DNA of 64,000 nt, taken from assembly GCA_023213395.1 (NCBI GenBank), contig CM041465.1:146017741-146081740 (forward strand). Direction: 5' to 3'. How positions within the stretch are numbered: the stretch's first letter is position 1; the number at the start of each line of letters is the position of its first letter. Below are positions 31,665 to 43,499 of this stretch, piece by piece. The notes beneath the pieces were generated by a model that saw nothing but the letters and a program-made list of their open reading frames with translations, was not told the origin of the DNA and ran no database searches. Origin of the DNA: Cycas panzhihuaensis (lineage: Eukaryota > Cycadophyta). A program made the position numbers and the translations under genes.

Positions 31665-32560
31665 CTAAAAAATTTTAGATGATGCTGGTGTTTTTGGATG
31701 AAGCAGTTTATTTCCCATGTGTAGTCTTTTAGTATGGTTGTATTGGTATAAGTGTTTTATTGGTAGGAGTCGATTTGGTAAGATTTCAATATAGCATTCC
31801 ATGTTTTTCTCTGGAGGGAGGCCTTTGGGTATGTCTTGGAATACTAGTTTGTGATCTTGAAGGACCCATTTTACTTTGTCTACTTCCCCTTTTGGGCTTA
31901 CTTCTTTGAGGATATCTTGTTTTTCCAAGTGTTGGATAATCGCTCGATAAACCGAGTGTGGCTTTTTCTTAATATTATATCTACCTTGTAGGAGTCCATC
32001 ATTTATGGTGGTGGAAACTTTATTTTGCATGAGGTGTATTTTGTCTTGTTTTAGTTGAATTGCATCACTATTTGTGTTGTAGGTGCTCAAGGTTCTTATC
32101 TATTATACTCCTAATACTAGATGTACTCCTCTAACGTGTAGTGAAAAAAAGTAAGATGCTAGTATATAATTACCTATATTTAGTTTGACATCTTTGATTT
32201 CTCCATCATATTGTAATATTTTACTTTCAAGGGTGGATATTTAGGAATTAGAGTTTTGTTATATGTGTAGCTCTAATTTTCTTATCTTTTTAGAAGTAAT
32301 GAAGTTGTGTTTATTTCTTGAATTGATGAGGACCACTACTTTGCTCTTCCTATGTGCTCTACTATCTTTAGGGTGTCTAGTCTTTCTGTATTTTGGTAAT
32401 TGATGCTATCAATATTTCAAGTTTCTATATCTCAAATATATTTATTATTATTTTTTAATTTTCTACACCTTCAGTGTCTAATTCTATTTGGTCCACATGA
32501 CTTTTATCTTATTATAGTTTCTTGGATGGTTTAGTGTCCATTTCCCATCATATTTTACCT
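31665..32560 (-). pseudogene. Ty3/gypsy protease to RT start (fragment I)
   Basis: An open minus-strand frame, 32090-31665, ends in VFQDIPKGLPPEKNMECYIE, the hallmark of the gypsy RT N-terminus, followed by LPIKHLYQYN. Upstream (32350-32100) is a decayed aspartic protease, VVVLINSRNKHNFITSKK (D-S-G lost), with a later HLVLGV segment. The sequence loses similarity at about 31660, before the RT core, so it is a fragment. A poorly conserved knuckle-like region lies near 32560. Confidence 0.78.
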
Positions 32561-33670
32561 TCCCTTCTTTGCATTTCTGATTGTACTAATTATAACCATT
32601 GACTTTCAATTAACCATGGTGCCTGTGTGTATTCGTTTTGTGTTTGGCATGTTTTTAAGTGCTTTATTTTAGTTGAATGTCTTCTTTGTAGGACAATGCA
32701 CCTGTAAATACCCTAATGTCATACTTTTGATTATTGGGGTATTTAATGATATGTTCTAGTATTTTGGGTTTGCATTTGTGCAACTTTTATCTTCAACTTA
32801 ACTCTTAGATTCCTAATATAGAAATCTAATGCTTGTTTTTGTTGTATATTTATTTTAGGGAATGCTTCTCAGAGTTCTTTATGTACTTTGGGATTGTGAA
32901 TTCTTTTTGGAAGGCATGGGCTAGTTAGATGTGATATGTTTATTTCATGTTCATTATTGTTTAGGTGAGGAATTCTTTATTAAATTGATTGGAGGTTAAG
33001 ATTCATTTTATTACAACCTAAAACCAATTACTTCCCTAAGTAAAAGTGTGCTCTTTAAGTTTGTTTAACGCAAAGCATACTTTGTCTAGGATTGATGCCA
33101 TATTTCCATCCAAGAATGAGTCTCCCAATTTGGCTAGCTATTCTTCTAGTTTAATTAGGTTATTAAACCTATATATATGTACATTCATATGAATTTTAAA
33201 TTTTAATAGGCATGTGTCATTCTTTCCTAGTGGTGGTGATTGATCATGCAATCTTATGCTATGCTCATAAGGTTATCCTTCTATTGCTTTTATCAATCTC
33301 TATAGTTATTATTTAATTTTGCCTTACTTTTTCTACAATCTTCTTGTTTTAGTTTTTAGGTCTCATAGGTTTATATATATTATGCTTTATGTAGTATGGA
33401 TTCTTTGTATGTTCATTTCCACTATAGATATTTTAGTGGATAACTTTTCTACTTATGAGTTTAATGGTGGATTTTTCACTATCTTCTTAGGTAGCATTGT
33501 GATTTTGCTTGTTTCTTTATAGATCAATAGACTGATGCTATGACTTTTAGGATTGGGATCTTTATAGATGAGCTTCTTACTAGGATGCTTATGGATTAGT
33601 TGGGGCAATAAAGTAAGCCATGCAAAGTACCATTGTTGAAAACATACTAATGTAAAGACAAGCCACTATG
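32561..33670 (-). other. Probable upstream (gag) part of fragment I, not resolved
   Basis: By position this should hold the gag of the gypsy fragment. The minus strand gives a long decayed stretch (for example PKVHKELREAFP and QQKQALDFYIRN near 32870-32780), but I could not match it to a capsid with confidence. Element E cuts it at 33675. Confidence 0.35.
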
Positions 33671-33675
33671 AAATT

Positions 33676-33722
33676 TGTTATAAACCTACTTAAAACTAAT
33701 TAATCATAAAAAAAATGAATAG
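33676..33722 (+). repeat. 5' LTR of E, first 47 bp
   Basis: TGTTATAAACCTACTTAAAA..., matching the first 47 bases of the 3' LTR at 53637. Ends in AATAG, which is repeated at 49892. Confidence 0.9.
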
Positions 33723-33802
33723 TGTTGGACTATGGCTAGTTTACTTGTCAAGAAGTCCTCTTTTAAATCACCCATGGGTTTTTGATATAACAACAAGTCA
33801 CA
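33723..33802 (+). repeat. 5' terminal repeat of TRIM
   Basis: 80 bp, differing from 33953-34033 at about a dozen sites. Confidence 0.92.
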
Positions 33803-33804
33803 AG

Positions 33805-33816
33805 TGGTATCAAAGC
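33805..33816 (+). promoter_or_regulatory. Primer-binding site of TRIM
   Basis: TGGTATCAAAGC, one G-to-A change in the CAG of the consensus. Confidence 0.88.
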
Positions 33817-33952
33817 CTAGGTTCAAGGTTCAAATCCCATGCATATGCCAAACAAAGCCCATTTCCTCAATGGGGTCCCCATGTATCCCCGATTCAGGTG
33901 GAATTGTAACATAGGTGATACATGCTATGGTGGTCTCCTCATCATGAAGGAG

Positions 33953-34033
33953 TGTTGGACTATGGCTGGTTCACTTGTTAAGGAGTCCTCTTCCTAAATC
34001 ACCCATGGGCTTTTGGTGTAATGATAAGTCACA
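33953..34033 (+). repeat. 3' terminal repeat of TRIM
   Basis: 81 bp. Ends six bases before the left end of B2. Confidence 0.9.
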
Positions 34034-34039
34034 AGATCA

Positions 34040-34351
34040 TGAAAAAATGATGGATCTAGGGAATAAATCACTCACATACACATAATGGTAATGGACAATG
34101 TAAAAGAGATGAAATAAGATATGAGAGCAAAGCTTGAAGGTGAGAATGAATAATGACTCCCTCCTTAAGATTTCACCTTTAATTATTGAGGGTGAGCATT
34201 AGGGTTAGGATTTTTTCGCCTAATGACATGAACCCAAAACTATATTTGAATATATATAAAGTGTATTTTAATAAAAGAGTAATACTAACAATATATCCTA
34301 AGGTCACTTAATTAATCTATACAAATGACCTTGATACATTAACCTCTTTCA
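34040..34351 (-). repeat. 3' LTR of B2
   Basis: 312 bp. Plus-strand ends TGAAAAAATGATGG...CCTCTTTCA. The adjoining ATTTCCTCC is the polypurine tract on the minus strand. Confidence 0.93.
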
Positions 34352-34849
34352 ATTTCCTCCTTTATGATAGAAGGTTATTTTGAGAAAATCTATTCTATGA
34401 GGTCTTTATTTGAGCCTCATTGTTATATTAAAATTCTAAATGACACTTTTGTGGGAAAACCCTCATGGAAAATAAAATCCATAGACTTTCTAAGATCTAA
34501 GCCCCTTTTCTAAATCAAAATAGCTAAGGTGGCTCTTGATGTAGCCTGATAGCTAACTAAGTTAAATATATAGCTTAATCTGATGAGTGTTCGTATAACG
34601 TTTGGTCCTCCCCTATGCCCTTTCAGGTTTTCATAGGTTCTAATTTTCTAAAACTAGTACAACCCTTACCCTTTTATGCCCACATGGGATTTTCACAAAT
34701 AAGATAGAGCGGAGACCTACTCTTATTCTTCTATACCCACAAGGGATTTTCATGAATAGAATAGAGTATGATAATCCTATTACCATTTTCTTTAATCAGT
34801 TAAAGATGGAGGTCTTAAGGCTGAGTTGCCTTCATAACTATTTAAGCTT

Positions 34850-36300
34850 CACCTTTTATAGTAGTTTAGTGAATATATCGACCACTTGATCTACTGTGGG
34901 GTAGTATTCCAGTTGAATTATGCTATCATGAATAAGTTCTCTAATCCTGTAGAATCTCATACTTATATATTTGGTACGATTATGAAATATATGATTTTTT
35001 ACCATGTGGATTGCTAATTGATTATCTACACAAAGGCTGGTAGGACTTGTTTTGGTGATATTCAATATTTCTAATAATTTTCTAAGTCACATCACCTTAT
35101 TTCTTGGCTCAAAAGTAGCAATGCATTCAACTTTGGTAGTTGAATCAACAACTATCTTTTACCATCTAGATCTCCATGATATTGGTGATGTTCCAAGAAA
35201 TGTGACATACCCAGATGTAGATCTTCTTATATCTTTATCTCCTGCAAAGTTTGAGTCTGTATATGTAGAAAGCTTAAATTCATTATTAGGTTCATACAAT
35301 AGACCAAATTTACTAGTCATCTTTAGGTATTTTAACACTTAAACTATAATATGCCAGTGATTCTTCTTAGGATTTGTCATGAATCATGCAAGAATATTGA
35401 CAAAGTGTGTAATATCTAGCCTTGTATTGGTAGTGTAGATGAGACTACTTATAAGTTTCCTATAGAATGTTTCATCTACCTTTCTAGTGTCATCATCAAC
35501 TGAGAGTTTAGTATTATGGTCTATAGGTAAAGCTACTGGTCGAGTATCTTCTAACTAAAACTTGGTTAGAAGATTATTGATGTATTTTTCTTATAAGAGA
35601 AAAAAATTTCTTTTCTTTTATGTTACTTCAATTCTTAAGTAATATTTCATCAAAGTGAGGTAACAATTTGAACATTTTACTAAGGTCCTTTTTTAACTGG
35701 CTTATTGCCTATTCAATGTTACCCATTACTAGCATGTCATCCACAAAGATTATGAGATAAAGAACTTTTCCCTTTTTGCACTTGATGAATAATGTTGTAT
35801 CAATATCTTGGTAGTTACAAATCTCATATCCAAGTTGCCTCATTCTTTCAGACAACTTTGCAAACCAAGCACAAGGGGTTTGTTTAAGGTCAGATAAGTA
35901 CTTTTTAAGTCTGTAAACATTATTGTCTTGACCTTCGATCTCATACCCTTCTAGTTGAGCCATATAAATTTCTTCTTTAAGATCCCTATTGAGAAACATG
36001 GTCTTAATTTAGATTTTCTAGCCTTATTGAGAATTCAAGGCCATAAGAGTTCTAATTATAGGTGCAAAGACTTTAGTATAGTTAATGCCTTCCCTTTGTA
36101 TGAATCCTTTAGCTACCAACCCTACTTTGTGTTTTTTAAAGGTGTTGTCTGATCTATACTTATTTTTGAACACCCATCTATTTTGAACTATATTTCTGCC
36201 AAGTGGTAAATCAATAAGCTTCCATGTACCATTTTTTATAAGAGATTAATACACTATATTTGTCACATTTCTCCAAACTATATGTTTTACAGCTTCTTAG
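34850..36300 (-). pseudogene. Copia RT and RNase H (B2)
   Basis: Minus-strand frame 35999-35709 holds LNRDLKEEIYMAQLEGYEI, RLKKYLSDLKQTPCAWF (the family Y-G-L-K-Q is SDLKQ) and active site LIIFVDDMLVMGN. Frame 35065-34856 holds CVDNQLAIHMVKN, then the tail EYYPTVDQVVDIFTKLL. Between them the protein is decayed but follows B1. Confidence 0.88.
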
Positions 36301-36849
36301 TATGAGAAGGGCTCTTCATTAAGAGTTAGGTGTAGTTATGTTAGTTCAAGCTCAGTATATAATGATTCATACATCCTTGCTCTATGAGCACTTCGAGTAC
36401 TAATTTTACCTGCCTTATCTGGTTGTTTGTCCGTATTAAGTTAGCGGGGTCCACGAGATCTTCGAGTTGGGAATGAGATCCTTATTTCCTTAACTTCTTG
36501 GTTCTTATTTTATTCATTAAAATGATTATTTTATAAGGAGGATGTTGATGCACTTGAGGATGATGGTTATTCTACCACTATTTTACCTTTGTCAACTAAA
36601 GGTGGAGAGGATGATTCTTTTATAATAGCTTTACCTTTTTTAGCTCTACTATCTTCAAAGGATGGTATTGGATGTAAACTCATTGGTTTAGAGTCATAAC
36701 TTATATTCTTTAAGGCTCTATTATCAACTTCCAATATTTGGAGTAATTTATATGTGTCCCTCCCCACAAATTTTAGAATCTGATCATTATACTTGATAAC
36801 ATCATTGTAGTAGTGTGAAGGTATTTTGAAGTCCAGTTTAAGCAACTAA

Positions 36850-38170
36850 TCCTCTATCTCAACAATAATGACATATCTAGTAATGATGATTTTTCATTGT
36901 AAAGGTATAAAGACCTTATACCCTTTCTTGTCCATAGGCTATCTGATAAAGATGCATTTAAGTGCTCTTGGCTAGAGTTTATTTTGATCTACATCCAGAA
37001 TATAGGCATAGCATATAGAGCAAAAAAAATTTAAAGTAGTGAACTATAGGGGCTTGTCCTAACCACTTTTTATTAGGTGATTGTCCTTCCTTTGATGGGC
37101 TAATAACATTAATGCAATAAATAGCTATCTAGGTGGCTTCAACCCATATGTAGGTAGGTATATTTTTATATACTAACATAGCTCGAGCCATGTTTATGAT
37201 TATCCTATTCATACATTTGACAACTCTATTTTACTATGGGATACCTGCTACTATTGTTTGATGTTTGATGCCATTGTCTCGAAGGTAACTTTTAAACTCA
37301 TATAAGGTATATTCACTACCATTATTAGTTTGAAGATAATTGAGTTGGTAACCTAACTCTTTTTTAGTATAGGCTTTAAATTCTTTGAATACATGGAAGG
37401 TTTCATCTTTCTTATGTAGAAAGTTACCCAAACTTTCCTAGTGAGATCATCCATGAAAGAGATGTAATATAACTTACCTTTTAGTGAAGGAATATGTATT
37501 GGTCCACACAAACTAGAGTGTACCAATTACAATGGATAGCTTGATTTCCATTGACTTTTAGGAAAGGGTTATTGATGAGATTTGGCAATGATATAAACTT
37601 TACATTTGAAGGACTTGGAGGAGAACTTTAAAAGACTTAGAAGAGTGTTACAAAGATCTCTAAGTCTATCGATGTAAACATGGCCCATGCAAGTATGCCG
37701 ACGAGATTCTGTTGACAACATTAGATGAGTTAGGCAAAATGGGCTTCAGAAGATGGAGAGACATTCAGTTGGAAGAGTTTTCCAGTAAGATATCCAATCA
37801 AGACCACTCGATCAGTTGGAGGGTAAATGACCTAGAGAGTCTAGTCATTTGTGGTTACACTCAAATTAAATCCATGAGAGATAAGTGCAGATAAGGAGAG
37901 TAGGTTTTATTTGAGATTTGATATGTATAGGATATCAAGCAATGTAAAATCTCTTAAGCCTAGGAGTTTCAAGCAAATGTTACTAATTCCTTCAATAGGT
38001 TGTTATGATTTATTAGCCATATGAATAACTCCTTGAATATTTGAGTCAAATGTTTAATACAGACTATGGTTGCACATCATATGTTGAGTTTCTCCTGTGC
38101 CCATAATCCATTATCCATTGATTGAAGCAATACTATTTATAATTCTAATAGGACTTGGCATTGGTGAAGG
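36850..38170 (-). pseudogene. Copia protease and integrase (B2)
   Basis: Minus-strand frame 37431-37234 reads FHVFKEFKAYTKKELGYQL, NGSEYTLYEFKSYLRDNGIK and HQTIVAGIP, the integrase core. The protease is near 38140 (a WIM-G-TGE-like remnant of B1's WIMDIGATQ). The linker to RT, 36845-36567, is open for 92 codons (EVDNRALKNISYDSKPMS). Confidence 0.82.
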
Positions 38171-38349
38171 GAATTCATAAGTGATATATCTATATCAAGC
38201 TTCAAAGTATCTCTATGGTTGGTTAATATCATTTGATGTTAAAGATCTCTCAATTATTTAAAAGTGTGCTTGTATAAAACTTGTACCACTAAATAATTCT
38301 TCATAAGCTTCTTCAACATTATGAGCTCTATGTTTTGGTTGGAACTTAG

Positions 38350-39310
38350 CCAACTTATAAGTGGCAATTCTACAATCTTTTGCAAAGTGTTCTTTACAGT
38401 TACACCAATCACATATACTAATTTGATCGCTAATCCCTAAAATGGTACTGGTTTGACCTAACTATCTTATGTTTTGTTGAGATGGTCCTTGGTCTTGAGA
38501 CTATCAAGGCTATGACTGAGGGTTTGATTGACCTTATGGATGATTTCCCATGTTTCCTCCTCTTCCTCTTACTCAGTTATTTCCTTTTCCATGAGAGGGA
38601 CCTTGATTCTTTATGTAGAAAGCTTTTTCTTCTACCTCAAAGGCTATATCTAGAAAAGAGTCAGAGGCTACAAAGTTCGTATCAAAGGTCTTGTCAAATT
38701 CTATGAACTTCTTGGTATGTGCTTCGAAGTTGAATGACTTCAATGTTCTACTAGATTGAAGACTTCAAAGTAAGTTTTTATAATCAGAGACATTTAGATA
38801 TGATTAGATCAAAAATGCCTAAGTGATGTATTGGGTCTTAAAATCTTTGTCAATTACCTATTTTATTGGTCGAAGGAGATTTATTATCTCATAAGCTCAT
38901 CCCTTCTGTATTTTTAATTTATTCATTTTTATAACAAGATGAACAAATTCTAAGTCTAACTTGGTATCAAAGTTCTTCTTGAGAACTTCAAGGACCTTCT
39001 AGGCTATATCATGTTGCTCTTTATTAATCAAGTTTTGCAATGAGTGATCAGTAACCAACAAAAGTTTTACACAAATCATTTCATCATCTATCTCCTAATG
39101 TAGTTTGACTACGATATCTATAGAAGTTATTAGAGCAGTTCTACTGGATATAAGTGTTATAGTTGTTGCAAGTATAATAGGTGTAGGTTGTAAGTGGGCT
39201 CTCTAAAAGCCTTTATACTTTACAGTATTTTTAATTCCAGTGTATCACAAATTCTAATTTTTTCCCCCTTTCAATATGCAGTTGACGTTCTTCTTAAATT
39301 GAGATGATAA
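38350..39310 (-). pseudogene. Copia gag (B2)
   Basis: Collinear with B1 gag: LINKEQHD near 39030, VLKKNFDTKLDLEFVHLV near 38970, and a complete zinc knuckle CDWCNCKEHFAKDC near 38420-38375. Confidence 0.8.
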
Positions 39311-41213
39311 TGGCGTAGAAGAGATGATAGAAGTATGTGCCACTAACACATGTAACTAGTACATTTGGCGCAATACAGATGTATAAATGAATGTTATAAT
39401 GAGAAGGCAAGCAATGATTAAGTATTTTCAACAACTATGAGAAATGAGTATAAGTAATAATGTTAGAATGAGCCCTAATATAGAGCTGGTAAAGAGTAGA
39501 GATGTTTCATGCCACTAACTCTTAACTTATGTCTAAATATAGGTGAGGTTTTAATGCCTAAGGCTTCTAGTATACAATTAGAGCTTTCATTTGCAATACC
39601 TATACCTGCACTTAGTGATAAAATCTAAGTCACAGTGGAGCCTAGGTACTCTTAGTCCTCATCCAATTTACCAATAAGCAACTATATACTTCCTCCAAAG
39701 AGTCAAATGGTACATGCATATCCCATGGCTATGATGAATATTAGACCGTGTTGATTTTAATCTTATATTAAGGTTTTAATTATCCCAGCTAGTTATCAGG
39801 ATAATCCCTAAAGGGAGCCCATAGGTATAGCTAACCTATCACTTGACCAATATTTCAGTTAAGACTAGACACAATATGAAACTCACATCTCCTTTAGGGT
39901 CAGGACTTCGACCAACCATGGCCTATTTCAACCAAGGTGAGTGTGCGTATAAGTCAAGAACTAAGGGTATAACTTAAATGTAATAGATTTATTTTAGAGA
40001 ATATAAAAATATGTTTGCATTTATGTTGTTGAATTGAATTTCTAATATGTTGATGCTTGCTTTTATGCTTTTATCTATCAATGTGTATGCACATGAACAA
40101 ATATGTAAATATGATAAATATAAACTCCAGATTTTACTATGATCTAGGTGTTTTACTATTACAATAAGTTTTTATTTTTATTTTTTCTATTTGAAAAACC
40201 CCTTCTTTTTTTATTACGAAAAAGAAAAAAGTAAAAAAACTTAAAAATTTACTTCTAAACTTAAAATTTGACCAAGAGAGTAAATATTAGGAAAAGCGAG
40301 AGGAATCTAAATCCAAATATTTTGTTAGAAACTTCTATAGGTCATGCAACCATATGAAATGACCAAAACATTTTACCTTGAAACTTCACTCTTCTAAATG
40401 ATAGATCTCATTATGGTGAGTTAAAAAGTCTTATGGCGAAACTTTTGAAAATGAGTAGAAATAACTCAAAACTTGTTGAAACTTTTATAAGATTTTCCTT
40501 GATAGAAATTTAAATTTTAAAGAAATCTTTCTCTATAGTACATCAAATCTAATAAAACTTGATTTGTTAGATTCATTGAGGCTAGATCTACTAAAACCCT
40601 TAAGAAATTTTGACATGCATTAAAATTTTTGAAAAAAATTCTCAAAAAAGTAGTAAGATTATGGTCAATTGAACTTTTACTTTTTGAGGTTGATCGATAT
40701 AGAATTTGGATATCATGTAGAAGACAAAAATGTTTATCTTAGTTGGGTATCTCTCGTTGTAAATTTTTAGTCTAAACAGACAACTTTTAATTTTTCACCT
40801 CTCGTAGGGCTAAACAATATTTTTTCGAATGGTTTAGGCTTATTTCTGCTATTTGTAAGTAGCTAAAAATTTATCCTACAACTTTACAACATATATTTTA
40901 TAACTAATAATTAATTTATAATGAAAAATTAATAGAATCTTACTTAGCAAAATTTAAAATTAGCTACAAAGATTAATAAAAAGCTAATTTTTCTTAGGAG
41001 CCTAAAGATAGGAAACCTTCTTTTAGCTAACAACTTTGATCCTCAATACACTTGCAAATAAATAAAATATATTAAAATATACTGTAGATAAAATACAAGC
41101 TTTGCATGATTAAAAAACTATTACAATTTTTAAAATAATGAGTGCACTCTCAATACTTCACATTGAATATGAAGGAGAGGCAAAATGATTACATGCAAGT
41201 GGAATGGAGTGGA
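39311..41213 (-). other. Leader of B2
   Basis: Non-coding, matching the B1 leader in reverse, including the segment where B1 received G1 (here uninterrupted at about 39840-39870). Confidence 0.8.
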
Positions 41214-41321
41214 TATTAAAATACAATATCTAATCATTTTGTATATTAATAACATGTGTCAATAACACATATCAATATTCTATGTATTGGTTATAAAGTA
41301 GTTCTAGAGGGTTACAAACCC

Positions 41322-41367
<46 letters not shown>

Positions 41368-41452
41368 TATAGATATATATATATATATACTCTTATACTC
41401 TTAATAAGATCATCAAGTATTCTTCATCCACCATTGTAGCATTAATCCTACA
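41214..41452 (+). repeat. 5' LTR of D, with (TA)n expansion
   Basis: 239 bp. It matches the 174-bp 3' LTR except for about 65 extra bases of TA repeat at about 41327-41391, where the 3' LTR has only GTATATATAC. Confidence 0.93.
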
Positions 41453-41464
41453 TGGTATTAGAGC
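41453..41464 (+). promoter_or_regulatory. Primer-binding site of D
   Basis: TGGTATTAGAGC, one C-to-T change in the CAG. Confidence 0.9.
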
Positions 41465-42582
41465 CATTTTAGGTCTAGATCTTGTTTGGAGAAGTATTTA
41501 TGTACCACTGTATGACTAAGTTTGTACACTTGTACAGTCAAAATTTTCTTTTTTATTTCAGAATTTGATGAAATTTCACTAAGAGAGGTGCCTCGAACTA
41601 CTCTTCACTTCTCTCCAAAGGACCGAACTCAGATTTCATCATTTTGATGCCCTAAAGACTGTCTAAAGCTGTACGACCACTGTTAAAATTTTTTGCTCAT
41701 TTCTCACTATACGAACATCTATACTAGTGAAACTTAGTATCAACAGAAAGCCCTCAGCATAAGATTTCCATTGATATATGATTTGAAGGCCTTCTCCTTT
41801 AGTTCTAGAAAAAATCAACAAAATCATAAAACAATCCTAGTTGCCTATTGGAGTTTCATCTAGCTTTTTCTCCTCACTAAGAGGTCTATTGAAAAAATCA
41901 GTTGTAGATTGGGATTATGCACATCAAGATTGTTCTTTTAACACCTATTTTAAAGCATTTCAAGAAAGTTAAATTTTGATTTATTTATTATACTGTATCA
42001 TCATCTATATGCCTATCAGCACTAGTTTTTTTATCTCAGGAAAGTATCCAAAAACCTCCTTATTGCATTTTCTTGTTTTGACTAAGTATTTTAGTCTCTT
42101 TCATTTCTTAAAAAATATATATTAAAATGGGAGATATATTTGTTGCACTTGCCTTCTTCTCCTACAGGTAGATAACACTACTTGGCAGCTACCCATTCCT
42201 AGCCTTAAATACCTTATTCTCGGGGTCTATAAAAATTGAGTTGGATTTGTCATTCTTAGCTAAGCACGTTGGGAGTTTAGAACCATCATGTAGAGTGAGA
42301 GGAACAAAAAAGACCCAATACCTAGGCCTTAGACAGAACTCACTCACAGATTTGAGCCTCTATATACTGAAAAGTATATAGGAGGACCCTATAGGACCTT
42401 GAGCCCAACTTAGATTAGGGAGCCTCACTAACCGCTGAAGCCTCATAGTGCAGTGGTTAGCAATTAGTGCCATGAAGCTACCTATTTTAAATCTCCATTG
42501 GAGGTTTATCAACAGGCCCACGAGTCTAGGTAATCCTGTGTCTAGACTTGATAGAATTACTCACCTTCTCATAGCTTCCTTT
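41465..42582 (+). other. Leader of D
   Basis: Non-coding leader. A tRNA-like stretch around 42440-42495 (GTGCAGTGGTTAGC, then TTTTAAATCTCC about 33 bases on) could be a decayed SINE head. Confidence 0.5.
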
Positions 42583-43470
42583 CTTCGACTTTCTAAACCT
42601 GAAAAACTCATTGGTGATAACTATGAATCATGGAAGACTAAGATGAGATCCATAGTAGTGGCTTAGTGTGTATGGGACCAGATGGAAAGCATCAAACTTG
42701 AGCCTGTAGACGCTACTGAAAAGAAGGTGCACATAGAATAAAAAGGTCTTACACTTACCTCCATAACTCTATCAGCTGCAAACTCCATCCTACCTCACAT
42801 AGCTAGCATCACCACTCCTCATGAAATCTGGACTATATTAAAGACATTGTATGCCTAGAAAAATATTGCTCGTGTCATGCCACTCAAGAGCCAAATAGAT
42901 ACCCTAAGAATGTCCGAATCAGAAGACTTCACCTCATTTTTTAGATGATTCAAGCTACTTCATAAAAACTTAGTGTTAGTTGGAGTGAGTTATTCAAATA
43001 GTGACCTCATTGATCTTATTATACATAAACTTCCTGCCTAGTTCTAGAACTTTATTATATCTTATAAGTTGACAGCATAAATTACACATCCCTCATTCAC
43101 TACTATTTATGGTCAACTTCTATATCATAAGCAGACTTAAACCAACCTCGAAAATGAATTAGAAAATGATTTTTTATCTAGAGTGGGTATTCGAGGCAGG
43201 GGCACCACTAATAGAGGAGTTTTTCATGGATTAGATTGAGGGAGTAGATGACCCACAAACTATACTCCTAGTAGAGGATGATCTTCTCCTCGCACTCACC
43301 CCATTTAGTACTCAAGAGGATAACTTGGTCATCAAATCATCTACTATTATTATGGAAAAACTGGTCACTACATCACCGACTGTCGTCACCGTAAAGTTGA
43401 CATAGAAAGGGGAATCATAGCTTCAGGTAGCTACTCAAGACAACCTAACAGAAAGGAGTTAATTAAAGAA
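42583..43470 (+). pseudogene. Copia gag (D)
   Basis: KLIGDNYESWKTKMRSIVVA at about 42605-42665, TTPHEIWTILKTLYA near 42810-42858, and a Gly/Arg-rich RGRGTTNRG near 43190. A zinc knuckle near 43345-43385 reads YYYGKTGHYITDC, with two Cys changed to Tyr. Stops are mainly TAG. Confidence 0.85.
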
Positions 43471-43499
43471 GAAGAAGAAGAAGGGACCGCATTTATAAC

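Larger units (their letters stand above)
33723..34033 (+). mobile_element. TRIM: miniature LTR retrotransposon, 311 bp
   Basis: Two 80/81-bp terminal repeats (33723-33802 and 33953-34033), each TGTTGGACTATGGCT...AAGTCACA. The first is followed two bases later by a primer site (33805-33816), the second is preceded by ATGAAGGAG. The 150-bp interior has no coding capacity and contains GGTTCAAATCCC, a form of the tRNA B-box word. It sits in the E LTR, with AATAG at its left and AATAG at the far side of B2. Size and structure fit TRIM/SMART elements. Confidence 0.92.
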
